Shown: positions 40,180 through 52,134 of the stretch, piece by piece
How positions within the stretch are numbered: the stretch's first letter is position 1
How the letters are laid out: every line of letters starts with the position of its first letter
Assembly (NCBI GenBank): GCA_963854835.1
Contig: OY978525.1
Span: 7,861,540 to 7,925,539, forward strand
DNA: 64,000 nucleotides
Direction: 5' to 3'
From: Megamerina dolium
Taxonomy: Eukaryota > Arthropoda > Insecta > Diptera > Megamerinidae
Program-made: the position numbers and the translations under genes
Notes under the pieces: generated by a model
Told to the model about the DNA's origin: nothing
Databases searched by the model: none
Seen by the model: the letters and a program-made list of their open reading frames with translations, nothing else

Positions 40180-41400
40180 CGAGGGCGGTCCCAGAACTAC
40201 CCGACCTGACATATAGATGGCGGCAGTAGTTTGAATAAAATTACTTTGGTGAAAAGTGGCAACCTTATAAAACATATCTTTTAAGTATGAAGGCGCCACG
40301 TTGTTTAATTTATTTGTTTTTTTTTTTTTTGGAGCTATCGAAAGTTAACGACCTCAGTGAATTTGTAAGCATGGAAAAAATTGGTCACCGTTATGTAATT
40401 CAATACTTTCATTTGAATGGTCTCAGTCCAACGAGTCTGCTCCATCGTTTACGACCATAAAATATTGGGTGGCAGAGTTTAAACGAGATCGTACGAGCTG
40501 CCAAGACGAACACTGTAGTGGTCAACCAATTGAGGTGGCCACGCCAGAAACGGTTAAGAAAATACACAAAATTGTATTGGATGATCGCCGGCTGAAGGTG
40601 CGTGAGCTAGGTGAAATTACAGGCATTTCTAAAAGTGCTCTACATCGTATATTGACCGAAAATTTGTAGATGAAAAAGCTGTGTGCAAGATGGGTGCCGC
40701 GTTTGCTCACAATAGAACAAAAACAACGTCGTGAAGATGTTTCTATAGAGCGTTTGGCGATGTTTCACAGTAATAAAGCCGAGTTTTTGAGTCGATTCGT
40801 AACCACTACATACCTGAGACAAACGAGCAGTCAAAACAATGGACTGAAAGGGGAGAATCGTATCCAAAGAAGGCGAAGACAGTTCCATCTTTAGGCAGGG
40901 ATATCGTGTCTGTTTTTTTGGATGCACGTGCGATAATCTTTATTGATTATCTTCAAAAAGGAAAAACAATCATCGGCGAGTATTATGCTAATTTGTTGCA
41001 GCGTTTAAGTAATGAAATTAAAGAAAAAATGCGAAAAAGAAAGTGTCGTTTCATCAAGACAATGCACCAGTTCACACATCCGCTATTGCGATGGCCAAAA
41101 TCAATAAGTTAAAGCTCGAATTTCTTCAGCACGCACTTTATTCGCCAGATTTAGTGCCTTCAGATTATTTTCTATTTGCAAATTTGCAAAAAAGGCTTGG
41201 TGGTAGAAGATTTGCAAACAATGCAGAGTTGAAATCTGAGGTAGATGGCTATTTTAATGAGCTAGACAGTTTATCGCTATATAATATCGCTGGGAAAAGT
41301 GTATAGAGTTAAAAGGAGATTATGTTGAGAAATAAAGAGAAATGTTCCCAAATTTGTTGTGGTTTCTTTGTTAGGTCGGGTAGTTCTGGGACCGCCCATG
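40180..41400 (+). mobile_element. mariner, full length with terminal repeats
   Basis: Both ends carry GGCGGTCCCAGAACTACCCG within 28-bp inverted repeats that differ only at positions 2-3 or so (CGAGGGCGG... and CATGGGCGG...). TA flanks each end (40178-40179, 41401-41402). At 1221 bp it has the usual mariner size. The single transposase gene is broken. Confidence 0.95.
40372..41330 (+). pseudogene. mariner (DD34D) transposase, broken
   Basis: The start is MEKIGHRYVIQYFHLNGLSP. A frameshift near 40435 leads to TIKYWVAEFKRDRTSCQDEH and HKIVLDDRRLKVRELGEITG. A TAG follows LTENL, and then MKKLCARWVPRLLTIEQKQR continues in frame. Near 40805 a deletion removes the first catalytic motif (usually DETW) and shifts the frame. 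The rest keeps GRDIVSVFLDARAIIFIDYL, HQDNAPVHTS (second D) and SPDLVPSDYFLFANLQKR (third D, 34 residues later). Loss of the first catalytic residue makes it certainly inactive. Confidence 0.92.
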
Positions 41401-41402
41401 TA

Positions 41403-42379
41403 CCTCTATGTATGCAATTAGGTTGTGTGCAGAAGGGATATTTGAGGGAATAAAATCAAAATAAAAATTGATTCAATATATTCGACTTTTTAAAGTGAAT
41501 AAATATGCTCGCATTGACTCAACTATATATTTGGTATTCATTTTAAGTTATTTGAGTAAACGAAATTGCAAAAAAAATCAAAAAATAAAAAGAAGGCATT
41601 TAGGAAATAATAAGGATACATGAGACCACTTAAATGCCATCATATACTCACACATGCGAACGTACTTAAGCTTATATTAAATTGTACTATTCATATTATA
41701 GTTCTATGTAAAGCCTAAAATTTATTTACAATAGGAAAAAAAAAGCCACCCAAAATACCACCCTTGCTTGAGTAATACCTTACATTATTGTCACAACAAG
41801 TGTCAGTGGTCAATTGAATACATATGTGGCAATAATTTTTTGTATAACATTGGAATGCCCTACGAAGGGATGTGATTTGATGTTATCTGGGGTTAGTTGA
41901 TTTCGTTTTTTTTTTTTAAATACAATTTTTTTTTGGGTATAGAATTTATACAAATAAATCTGTATAGAGCTCAATTGGTCACATAATTTGTTGCTCTTTA
42001 AAGTGCTTATCGATTTGTTTAATGCAACACGTTCGTATTATTTTTATTTCAATTGCTATAAAATGTTTTGATATAATTTTCATTACCCATTTTGTGATGA
42101 TTTCGAGCAGAGAATTTTTAAAAGCCACAAGATGGTTCACGCTCTTTTTTATTATTCGATTAAATGCCGATTTTATTGCATGGGAGGGTGTTATTGCACG
42201 AAATGAATGTGAGAATAATTGTGTGATGTGTGGCTTCACACGTTTTACTGTGTGATTTTTTTATTTAGTGTAAATTCAAATAAAAAAAAAAAAATTAAAA
42301 AAAACCAGTTAGAAAATATATAAAAAAATTTTTGCAGGGACGAGCCAAACGTCCACTACCATTTTGTCGGACAATTGTT
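41403..42379. other. AT-rich intergenic sequence without a gene
   Basis: No coding signal. Two opposite 77-86 codon frames at 41979-42255 overlap each other and resemble nothing known. Confidence 0.4.
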
Positions 42380-42712
42380 GATTGAAACGTAGCTCAGTCG
42401 TTAGTGCATTGGCCTTGGTTCAATCCCCGACTGAAGCACAACTTTAATATTGAAAATATTTTTCTTTCGAACACTACCTACTCGTCGGCAAGCAATTGGC
42501 AATTCTTCCGGCAGTAACAATTTGCCATGGAAAAGCTTCTAAAAGAACTCTGTGACAAAGCTCAGAAAAAGTGATGTCACAAGGGTTCTGTCATTCGGAT
42601 CCTGCTAACATAAGTAGGTCCCTTTTAATACTATACAAAATTTAACACTTGCAATAGTACTGGAAAAGAAGCTAGGTCAAAGGATCCTTCGGGACCTATA
42701 AGTGCCACATAT
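42380..42712 (+). mobile_element. tRNA-derived SINE, diverged copy (+)
   Basis: A box TAGCTCAGTCG and B box GGTTCAATCCC, but the anticodon-arm part is deleted (GCATTGGCCTTGGTTCAATC). The body is co-linear with the family to GACCTATAAGTGCCACAT. It is older than the copies at 12 and 14 kb. It faces the copy at 42829-43120. Confidence 0.85.
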
Positions 42713-42737
42713 TTCTCATATTATATTTTGTTATTCG

Positions 42738-42828
42738 TGATTGAGCAGTTCAGGTTAGGTTAGGTTCTTTGGTTGTCCTCGCTCTAAGAAGACACACTTA
42801 AGCCAGAAAGGCCCATTATGATACCACC
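42738..42828 (-). mobile_element. I-type retrotransposon 3' UTR fragment
   Basis: The reverse complement reads GGTGGTATCATAATGGGCCT, then GGCTTAAGTGTGTC, and ends CCTAACCTAACCTGAAC. It matches the 3' UTR after 10246 and near 37360. It abuts the SINE without a gap. Confidence 0.65.
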
Positions 42829-43120
42829 GAGCTTCCCTTCCAACACTGTTGTGCATGTTAAATTTGGATAGCATTAGAAGGGACCTACTTATATTAGCCG
42901 GTTCCGAACGGCAGAACTCTTGTGATATCACTTTAACTTAGTTTTGTCACAGAGCTCTTTAAGAAGCATTTTTTGGCAAATTGTTACTACGGGAAAAATT
43001 GCCATTTGTTTGCCGACATGTGGGTACCGTTCGAAAGAAAAATATTTTCAATATCAAAGTTGTGCTTTAGTCGGGGATTGAACCAAGGCCAACGCACTAA
43101 CAACTGCGAGCTACGACACC
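42829..43120 (-). mobile_element. tRNA-derived SINE, diverged copy (-)
   Basis: Right to left: GGGTGTCGTAGCTCGCAGTT head with a disrupted A box, B box GGTTCAATCCC, and a body with GTACCCACATGTCGGCAAAC and CCGTTCGGAACCGGCTAATA, truncated at GAAGCTC. With 42380-42712 it forms an inverted SINE pair 116 bp apart. Confidence 0.85.
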
Positions 43121-43427
43121 CAGTTCAACAATCAGGAAATTCTCGCCTTCTGTTTCTTTGCAAACAAAAAACCCATACGCATTGTTCAATTATATCTAAT
43201 ATTGACGATTCCTCATTGTGGCTTCAGACAATACTTTTAAACTATACCAAATGCTGAAGAAGACACAGGAACAACATACCACCATCCACTTATTGGAGAC
43301 TATAAAACCATTTGCGACAGTCCGGTAAAAGGGTGTAGTACCTCTAAACAACAATGTGTTCCTCCAAAACCGTTTACAAAACATTTTGGAGGGATTACAC
43401 ATACTTTGAACAGACCTGATGGAGAGT
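43121..43427. other. intergenic sequence without a clear feature
   Basis: Probably degraded retrotransposon sequence upstream of the RNase H fragment, but no conserved motif could be read. Confidence 0.35.
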
Positions 43428-44110
43428 ATGGACTTTTACACCGACGACTCCAAATTTGACAGACGATTAGGAGCAGGGGTTTTCTGCAAAACACTTGGAG
43501 TTCGCATAGCCTTCAGAATATCGAATCACTGCTGGGTTTTTCAAGCAGACGTATTGGCAATTCACGAAGTAATGCAGTGACTTAAGTGTAACGTTATATC
43601 ACACGTGGATATAAGCATTTTCAGTAGCCCATAACTACAAGCAGTTCAACATTCACCTAATATGGGAGCCAGGGCACATAGACATATCAAGGAACGAGAT
43701 CGTGGGCGAGCTAGCAAAGAAGTGTCAACGTTGCAAACTCTTTCTGATAAGGAGAGTATCGGCATTCCAATGGCGACGTGTAAACTTTCCCTAGCTTCAG
43801 ACGTATTACAGAAAAGGAATATCAGACGAACAAAAGACCTGCTAGCGCACAACAGACTGCTGCTGAAGCTGTGGCGACGAGGAAGAACTAGAGTCCATAA
43901 TTTACCTCCATTGTGATTGTCCGGGTCTGGGTTGCCGCATAATGACTCATCTGGGCAGTCACTTTATTCGTAACCTGATTAAGCCGGCTCACCGTTAGCT
44001 GGGAAACATTTTACGCTTTACCCGAAGCTCGGGTTGTTTCCTAAGGGAAATGGGCCAGCCCAAGTGCTGCATCAACCGCCTCAACTTACCCGAACCTAAC
44101 TTCAATAAAA
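43428..44110 (+). pseudogene. I-type RNase H / C-terminal fragment, second lineage
   Basis: It reads MDFYTDDSKFDRRLGAGVFC (first D), VFQADVLAI (E changed to D), then after a shift YKQFNIHLIWEPGHIDISRN and VGELAKK, where the last catalytic D is changed to G. Further frames give GSHFIRNLI and GCFLREMGQPKCCINRLNLP, a C-terminus of a different I/R1-like lineage from the fragment at 9392. Multiple frameshifts show it is old. Confidence 0.75.
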
Positions 44111-44394
44111 CTATCCTACTGTTGGTGTATGCCAACCATACCTCTGATCGCCCTAAATATGCGAACAATTAGTGTAGCATTCTCTGAACTGTAAAATGAG
44201 TTCCGTCGAATGGATTTTTATGTGAATCGGGGCAATTCGAAGTAGCCATCGCCAACAAATAAAGAATTCTGACGTCTTGAACAATACGTCGCTGTTGAGA
44301 GCATTAATTCAAATAATAACGTTTGTCTAAAGATCATTCAAAGAATCTTTCGCAGTCTGATCTTACTTAGTCAGGTGCAATTTCAAACTAAGTA
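44111..44394. other. intergenic sequence without a gene
   Basis: Nothing recognisable; likely degraded repeat sequence. Confidence 0.35.
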
Positions 44395-44593
44395 AGTAAT
44401 TGATAAATAGAGACCTGCTTCTAAAAACAAAAACCACACTCATCATGCCTGTCCTTACACTTTTCACATTGAATGAAAAATTTCAACGAATTGTCTTTGG
44501 ACCTATTTGTGTTAATGGCGAGTACCGAAAAATATACAACAGAGAGCTGTACAAGCTCTATGCCGATATTAAACTAGGTTAACCCATCAGATA
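44395..44593 (+). pseudogene. RTE-like C-terminal fragment, left half
   Basis: The frame reads TTLIMPVLTLFTLNEKFQ, then PICVNGEYRKIYNRELYKLY and ADIK, matching TTLYKTLIMPVLIYGAEAWT ... GEYRIRYNHELYELYADID in the fragment at 52135. It is interrupted by Tc1-like copy C and continues at 46249. Confidence 0.8.
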
Positions 44594-44595
44594 TA

Positions 44596-46246
44596 CAGTG
44601 GCTCCCAGCTTATTTCGTACAGTGACAGTTTAAAAATTGCTGCAGTCGTAATTCCTAATATAGCAAAAATTTGAACAAAATATAAATCCCATTTTTGAAA
44701 GGAAGGTTTGTTTTTTATTTTCCAAAATTTACTTTTTCAAAATTTTAGTGTTTGACACTATAAAAAAATAAAATAAGAAAAAAATAGGAAAATTCATGTC
44801 ACAGCTTATTTCGTACAGTCTCTTTAAGTTCAAACTAAAAACAAAGTAAGTTGATTTTAATATTTAGTATGACATCCCTTAGCGTTAATGACAGCCTGGA
44901 GTCTATTTGGCATTGAATCCACCAATTTTTGAGTGATGTCTGGTGTGATTTTTTTCCATTCCTCCATTAGTACCTTCTTTAGGTCTTGCTTATTAGAAAT
45001 CTTGTGTGTTCTTATTTTATTGTCCAAAATAGACCAAAGATTTTCAATCACATTCATGTCAGATGACTGTGGTGGTGGAGACATCAAGTGTGGGCAGTTC
45101 CAAATAAGCCAAGATTGCAAATCCCAGATTTATGTTTTGGGTCATTATCTTGGTAGTACCGAAATTCTTCCCGCAAACCCAGTTTGTCTGCACTTTGAAG
45201 TAAATTGTTTTTCAGAATCTCGAGGTACTTCATTTTGTCCATTGTTCCCTCAATAAAAACCAATTCACCTACTCCGGCTGCTGACATACAGGCCCAAACC
45301 ATCACGCTACCGCCACCATGCTTCACTGTGGGCTTAAGGTTCTCCTTGTTTAGCTCGGTATTAGCTTTACGCCAAACATATGACATTCCGTCCGAGCCAA
45401 AAATATTAAACTTAGACTCATCCGCGAAAATAACGGTATTCCAGAACGCAGGAGTATTAATAATATGCTCTTTGGCGAAGTCAAGTCGGCGTTGTATATT
45501 CATTTTCGAAATGAATGGTTTCTTTCGGGCTACTCGACCGTTCAAGTCATGATTGCGCAGCACACGTCGGACAGTTTCAGCACTGGATGATTTTCCTATT
45601 TCACGCTGAACCTCTGCAGCCAACTTCGGAGTGGATAACTTTGGATTTTTCTTAATTTTTCGTACAATATAACGCTCGTCTGATGCGTTGAAAATCTTAT
45701 TAGGTGCTTCTCTGCCCTTGTTCTCCAACCGATTTTCGCGAATGAAGCGTTGAATGATGTATTGGACAGTTGAGGCACTTAAATTTGTCATTTCAGCAAT
45801 TTTTCGCACACTCTGACCTTTCCTAAAATGGTTAATTATCAGTTTACGCTGTTCCATCGTTGTACGACGACCCATAACGCTAAATGTTTAATTTACAGCA
45901 CTTTAACTATTTAAAATAAGAATAATAAAAATAGTTATAATAGTTAAAAAGGTCCAAAAACTCATACAATTCAAAAAAACTTTGTAACTGCGCGGCAGAA
46001 TGAAACTTACTTACATTGAAGTTTGTGTACGAAATAAGATGTGAGCTGAAAATCAGCTGATCAATAGTTTTTCTCTCTTGCATGACAAAAAGAACAATTT
46101 TTGGGGTTCCCCGTTTTCTTATTAGGTTTACTAAACACATACACAGACATCTACATTCAAAACTTATCGATAAGTTTTTTAGTTTCGATGTTACAGCCAT
46201 TTACATAAAAATATATACACTGTACGAAATAAGCTGTGAGCCACTG
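44596..46246 (-). mobile_element. Tc1-like DD34E transposon (family 1), copy C
   Basis: The ends CAGTGGCTCCCAGCTTATTT and (inverted) AAATAAGCTGTGAGCCACTG are flanked by TA (44594-44595, 46247-46248). IR/DR inner repeats are present. Length 1651 bp. It lies inside the RTE-like fragment, whose two halves flank it. Confidence 0.95.
44857..45875 (-). pseudogene. Tc1-like transposase, copy C (one frameshift)
   Basis: The frame opens MGRRTTMEQRKLIINHFRKG and is intact through FADESKF and YQDNDPKHKSGI (45875-45084). One base is missing at about 45118 compared with copy B. After the shift the rest (45120-44857) reads intact through SPPPQSSDMNVIENLW, with the catalytic E, to the family's normal end GCHTKY. 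Only a single nucleotide separates it from a full frame. Confidence 0.93.
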
Positions 46247-46248
46247 TA

Positions 46249-46375
46249 CGTTCCAGAGAAGTTAGTATGAGTTTCGGAACCCCTTGGAGGACACAGCCTA
46301 GAAGGAAGGCCCAATCTCCGGTGAATGTGAAAAAGATCATGAGGTTCACTTAGTTGGTTCTCATAGAATAATAAA
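46249..46375 (+). pseudogene. RTE-like C-terminal fragment, right half
   Basis: TTTCGGAACCCCTTGGAGGA then CCCAATCTCCGGTGAATGTG corresponds to TCGGAACCCGCTGGAGGACG ... CCTAACCTCCGGTGAAAAGA of the copy at 52135. It shows that Tc1-like copy C inserted into an existing retrotransposon fragment. Confidence 0.75.
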
Positions 46376-47523
46376 AACTCAGTATACTTGCGCAGGCAAA
46401 AGTTCAAAACTATAATTTTGAAGAGAACGCGTACATGGACCCATATAAAGTCCGTATTATGGGTAAGTTACCCATACTTTCCCTAGACTGAGATGACAAA
46501 ATAAATCATAGATTTCAACAAAAAAAACTACGCTCTCAAATGTTAGATTCGATTAATAGAGATTAATTCAAATATTTTCCAATCATTCATCTTTAATTCT
46601 TAGTGCCTTTAGGCCCATGTCTAGCAAGACATCTTACAGATCCACATATGTACTTAATAAACCCCCATATGAGAGTTGCTTAAAATATTTTCAAAAATAA
46701 GCACTTAAATTAATTTGATTCTATCAAATTAACCACAAAATTTAATCACTTGTGTAATCACTTCACATAAACCCACATTTAAATATACACTAAAGTAGTA
46801 CGTATTTTTATCGCATCATTGCAATCTTACACGTTTCATCATTATCTTTGAAAAAGAAAAAATAATAATAAGAAATCAACAGCGACAAGGACTCATTCCA
46901 TTCCAATAAATAATTGTTAAATACCAATGGTTCGCCCATAAGTGTGCCAAACAATGCAAGGAATTTCTTAATAAACTTTTCTTCATCATCATCATCATCG
47001 GCATCACAGAATTAGAATATACTTATGCGCACAAGTAGTAGTACAAGCATCATAATTTGTTGTAGTATCGCATATTGTCATTACCGTTAAGACAAAACGG
47101 CATGAGTCTCTTTTTCAAATGGCAAAATCACAAATAAAATATGTTAAGAGCAGAAAAGAACAATGTGGAAGGGGAGGGGAAAAAAACTTTATGAAAGTAC
47201 GTGTTAACATTTCAATTGATATATTCACTGTAGAGGAGGCATTGTGACTCTTCATGCCTAAGTATAATGTGAATATACATAGTGTTAGATTATACGACCA
47301 TTTTAGTGAGAATAAAAATATGAATATGAATATGTACTACATTCATGACTATATGCATATTTGCATATCTAAATGTGTATGATATTAGAGAAAAACCATC
47401 GAAAGAATGTATTCAATACGTTAACGCGTTAAAAAACGTTCAAACTCTTTTTAGTTGATACGCGTAGAATAACTTTTGCCAATAGAAGCTATTTTAAACT
47501 CAACAAATATTTAACAAAAAATC
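46376..47523. other. AT-rich intergenic sequence without a gene
   Basis: A short (ATC)n at 46984-47004 and A/T-rich DNA. No gene or mobile element was recognised. Confidence 0.4.
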
Positions 47524-49150
47524 TCTTACAGTCGGCTGGGGCCGACCAAATTATACCCTGCATATGTAGAGGTATATATAAAAAGTTTGCTCGTATATCC
47601 ATCCTTTTCTTCCACTACTTTGTATAGGACCTACATTAAGAAGCAAGCGTACCTCACCAATTTTGGAGGATCAATTTCTGCCTATACTACTAAACTACAT
47701 AGGTTGCAATGGGTTGACCTAGGCGTATTATTTAGTAAGTTATGGGTGTTTTAATGTTTAAGATAAATCCGACACTTTGTACGGAAGCTATATAAAAAGT
47801 GGGCGTGACTTATCTCTTTCTTGTATATCTAATTAATTTTTCAATATCAATCCAAAAATTAAATTTGGTTGTCCTACGCTAAATGGTTTGTAAGTTATGG
47901 AGCTTAAAAGTTTTAGTTTAATTCCCTCGACTTTGTATGGGAGACCTATGAAGAAGTGGGCGTGGCACACTGATTTTCTGCCAGATTATTTCCGACTACG
48001 ATATTAATTTAAGCGTCAATTATGGTTATTCTAGACTGAAGATTGCCGAAGTTACAGCTGTTTCAATTTAAAATTTGTATGGGGGCTACGATAAACAGTG
48101 GGCGTGGTGCGCCCATTTTCTGTAAGCCTAGTTGCTCGTAGAATATTAATCCACACCTTAAATCTCGTTGTCCTACGCTAAATGGTTTGTAAGTTATGGA
48201 GCTTAAAAGTTTTAGTTTAATTCCCTTGTCTTTGTATGGGAGACTCATGAAGGAGTGGGCGTGGCACAGTAATTTTCCGCCAGATTTTTGCCGACTACGA
48301 TATTAATTTAAGTGTCAATTATGGTTATTCTAGACAGAAGATTGCCGAAGTTACAGCTGTTTCAAGTTAAAATTTGTATGGGGGCTACGATAAACAGTGG
48401 GCGTGGTGCGCCCATTTTCTGTGAGCCTAGTTGCTCATACAATACTAATCCACACCTTAAATCTCGTTATTCTACGCTGAATAGTTTGCAAGTTATAACC
48501 GGTAACATATTTTTTAATTCCTTTGACTTTGTATGGGAGACTAATGAAGGAGTGGGCGTGGCACACTGATTTTCTGCCAGATTTTTGCCGACTACGATAT
48601 TAATCTAAGTGTCAATTATGGTTATTCTGGACAGAAGATTGTAGAAGTTACAGCTGTTTCAATTTAAAAGAAGTACAGACACTTTGTATGAGAGCTACGC
48701 TAAAAAGTAGGCGTGGCTCAACCACTTTTGGCGAGGTTATATAGTAGTATAATATAACTCTATGTGCCAAATATTGTTGTCCCAAGTGGTATATTATGTG
48801 AGTTATAGCAAGTTAAAGATTTTGAAAATTTCGAGGTTAGTCGCTTTGAATGCTTGGTGTGGGCGTGGTTATTGACCGATCATGACCAATATCAATCCTC
48901 TCCGTACCCTTGGATCATAGATTGCTTATGTTAAATTTCATCAAAATAGCTCAATATTTACTCAAGTTATCGTGCGAACCAGCCAGGTGACAGACAGACG
49001 GACGGACGGACGGACATCGTTAAATCGAAAATTTAATCGACGCTGATCACGAATATATATCTATGTCTATATCTCCGGAGATTCCTTCAAGTGGACACAA
49101 ACATCTGACCGAAATGAATATACCATGCATATTGCATTATGCAGGGTATA
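47524..49150 (+). mobile_element. tandem-repeat-bearing element with 299-bp dimeric units
   Basis: The left end CTTACAGTCGGCTGGGGCCG then ACCAAATTATACCCTGCATA recurs inverted at 53161-53197, marking the terminus of the family. The body has units of about 150 bp of two types: A with TTGTATGGGAGAC, GAAG(A/G)AGTGGGCGTGGCACA; B with TTGTATGGGGGCTACGATAA, CAGTGGGCGTGGTGCGCCCA. They alternate, so the period is 299 bp (GGTTTGTAAGTTATGG at 47885 and 48184, a variant at 48483). The right unique part has GTGCGAACCAGCCAGGTGAC, ACGGACGGACATCGTTAAAT and ends GCAGGGTATAAAAAG. No ORF. The structure recalls Helentron-associated (DINE-1-like) elements, but that is inference. Confidence 0.8.
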
Positions 49151-49489
49151 AAAAGACGACCAAATTTATTTCGATTAATTCATACCTTCACTTATGGTGA
49201 GTTAAAAATTAAATCCGTGAACCCAAAATTCCCAGCCTTAAGAAAACTCGTAAATGACAAAATTCACGAATTCACAAGTACAAAATCCCAAAACATTTTT
49301 TTTTTCCTTTAATTTGTTGCGATTTCTGCATCTCGGCCGAAGACCGCCTGCCTCTAAGTCACTTAGATTCAGAAGTACTATTGATAGTGTGGTCGATCGT
49401 GGATCTATTGGACGATGCCATAACGTTCGCTATTATATTTTGAAGATTTTGCTTTTGAGAATTTTTACTTAGAAACAATTTTGGAGATT
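49151..49489. other. intergenic sequence without a gene
   Basis: Nothing assignable. It may include degraded RTE-like sequence from the fragment that follows. Confidence 0.35.
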
Positions 49490-49837
49490 CTATCCCACGG
49501 TTATCCCGGCGGTGGAGGGAGAGTAAGAGACGGAAAACCTAGTCGCCGATTCAATTTTTGAGGATTTAGATTTGGGGACTTTTTGAGCGATTTTATACCT
49601 TTCATACTCGATGGTGGAAGGAAAAGAAGAAAGAAAAATCCAGTCGCCGTTAAGGTTACATAGCCCAACGTAGCGCCTATTATCAAGAGATCTTCTTAGC
49701 ATGATCTTCAACTCAACCCCATTGCTGGCGATAATACCAGCTTTAAGATAAAAGAAGTTCCTTTCAATTTCAACGTAATAGCCTACAGTCAGGATGCCAT
49801 GTGACATGAAAAGGTTTCTAAAATAACTCTCTGCCAA
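49490..49837 (-). pseudogene. RTE-like C-terminal fragment, diverged
   Basis: The minus-strand frame includes ERNFFYLKAGIIASNGVELK then IMLRRSLDNRRYVGL. It aligns with VRDFVYLGTSIKNCSNVSLE then IMRRITLANRCYFGL from the fragment at 52135. At the DNA level AGATCATGC.. and TACTTTGGGCT/TACGTTGGGCT blocks are shared. Sequence beyond that (to 49490) is not recognisable. Assignment rests on a stretch of about 40 residues. Confidence 0.5.
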
Positions 49838-49944
49838 ATGTCAGCTTCTTTCAACATTGTGGAATTTAACATTATGGAACTCTTCTTAATAGAGAGAAAG
49901 GAAATTTCATTCTCATTTTTCATATTTGTTTCCAAGAGATGGCT
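49838..49944. other. spacer without a feature
   Basis: Short spacer between the RTE-like and mariner fragments; nothing recognised. Confidence 0.3.
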
Positions 49945-50770
49945 TTGGTGATTTGTAACCCGCGATCGGGTTGCACTAGATAAGCGCGAAATATAAGCTG
50001 CCGTATTTAAAAAAAAAAAACTTATTAAACAGTTTTGTGTTAGTTCATTCAGTTTTATTTCAGCAAAGAGAAAATACGCAATCCATGTGACAGAAAATAT
50101 GAACAGATCTTTATACAGTAACACGCAATCATGTGCAATTTCGGTTTCGTCGATTCCGTTCCGGTATTTTTGATATGAAAGATGCACCATTCTATGGATA
50201 CCCGTCGACTCTGGTCGTCGTGAAAGCACTGTTTCAATTGCCAAGAACCTAAACATAACACAAGAAACCATATGAAACTAATTGAATAAGGCTGGATACA
50301 AAAAAAAAATCTGGATATATGGGTGCCACACGAGTTACTTAAAAGAAAACCTCATGGACCGAATTTTCGAAGCACTATTGAATGACAACAATATTGACTC
50401 ATTTTTGAAACGAATGGTGAGTGGTGATGAAACGGTCGTGTTCAAATCGCGATGAGCCGGCTCAAACAGTGCCAAAGCCAGGATTGATTAAGAAGGTTAT
50501 GCTGTGTGTGTGTGTGTGTGGCGGTGTTGACATGGAATCATCTGGTATGAGATTCTCCTCTACGACCAAACTCTTAATTTGAAGGAAGAAATCTTATAGA
50601 AGTGGCCATCTTATAGTCTGGTCTATGGCTAACGAATTCGAAGAGAATTTCAAGAGAAGCTTGTGAAAATCGACTGTCTCCTAGCTTTGTGGGAAAAGGG
50701 ATTATAATTAATATGAGAGTGACATAATGGAACTACCTTCGAAATATCAACAAGCTAGAGAAAAAAGCGG
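49945..50770 (+). pseudogene. mariner (family C-like) relic, + strand
   Basis: It starts near CGCGATCGGGTTGCACTAGA, the inverse of a block near the end of family C copies (TCTAGCGTAACCCGATCGC). It continues with CCATGTGACAGAAAATATG..., TGGGTGCCACACGAGTTACT (WVPHEL), CATGGACCGAATTTTCGAAG, GTGATGAAACGG (the DE motif region) and GACCAAACTCTTAATTTG. Stops are very frequent and (TG)n has expanded at 50503-50520. It is an old, unreadable copy. Confidence 0.7.
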
Positions 50771-51104
50771 CGATTTTTGAAATCCGATTATTCTAACTAT
50801 GCTAAATGAAGCCTCCAGCTTCAGGGAAAAAAAGTGGTTTTCTTTTTACTACTATCTTATAGTTTCCAATTATTCTCGAACTTTAATAAGATGCTCGAAT
50901 ACAGGATTTTTCACAATATGGACCAACTTTTTTAGAATCTAGGAGTTTAGAATTGCAATTGGAAATTAAGCATTTTTTGAAATTGAAAGAATATTAATTC
51001 TTAAACAACGTTTTTCAGACATTAAAAGTTTCGTATTTCAGCTATGACAAAAAAAAATTCCACCATTCCCCAATGTACCTTACAATTCTATTCCATTATT
51101 ATAC
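50771..51104. other. AT-rich intergenic sequence without a gene
   Basis: Nothing recognised. Confidence 0.35.
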
Positions 51105-52134
51105 CCTGCATAATGTAAGGTGTGCAAGGTATGTATATTCATTTCGGTCAGATGTTTGTAACCACTTGAAAGAATCTCTGGAGATATAGAAAATTATATA
51201 CATATTCGTGATCAGCGTCGCTTATATTTTCGATTTAACGATGTCCGTCCGTCCGTCTATCTGTCACCTGGCATCACGAAATTTGGCATAAGTAAACTAT
51301 GATCCAAGGGTACGAAGGGGATTGATAGTAGACATGATAACCACGCCCACACGAAGCATTCAAAACGACTAACCTCGGAATTTTCAAAATCTTTAACTTG
51401 CTATAACTCACTTAATATACCATCTGGACGAACAATATTTGACAAGTGGAGTTATATTACACTGCTACATGACCTTCCCAGAAATGGGAGAGCCACACCT
51501 ACTTTTTATAGTAGCTCCCATACAAAGTGTCCGCACTTCTTTTAAATTGAAACAGCTGTAACTTCTGCCATCTTCTGTCTACAATAATCATAATTGACAC
51601 TTAGATTAATATGGTAGTCGGAAATAATCTGACAAAAAATCAGCGTGCCACGCCCACTGCTTTTTGGGGCTCCCATATAAAGTTGCGGAAACTAAAAAAG
51701 ATGTTAATCGCCATAACTTACAAACTATTCGGCTTAGAACAACAAGAATAACCAGGTGTAGATTAGTATTGTAAGGGCAACTAAACTCACAAGAAATGGG
51801 CCAACAACGCCCACTGTTTGTAGTTTATACAAAATGACTGTATTTATTTTCAATTGAAATAGTTGTAGCTTCGGCAATCTTCTGTCTAGAACAACCATAT
51901 TTAACACTTTGATTAATATCGTTGTCGGAAATAAAGTGGCATGAAATTAGCATGCCACGCACTCTTCTTAATATTAAAATTAAAAAAAAAAATTTAAACC
52001 GCTTTAACTTACGAACTATTCAGCATAGGGCAACCAACTTTAAGGTATGGATTAATATTGCAAAGTTAATAAGATTTACAAGAAAGTGGTAAGCCACGTC
52101 CACTTTTTATATAGTTCCCATACTAAGCTACGCT

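Noticed and set aside
41979..42255. Overlapping 86- and 77-codon frames
   Set aside because: On opposite strands over the same AT-rich DNA, with no recognisable motif.
49789..50271. 160-codon minus-strand frame
   Set aside because: It runs antisense over a decayed mariner on the plus strand and has no protein-like motif.
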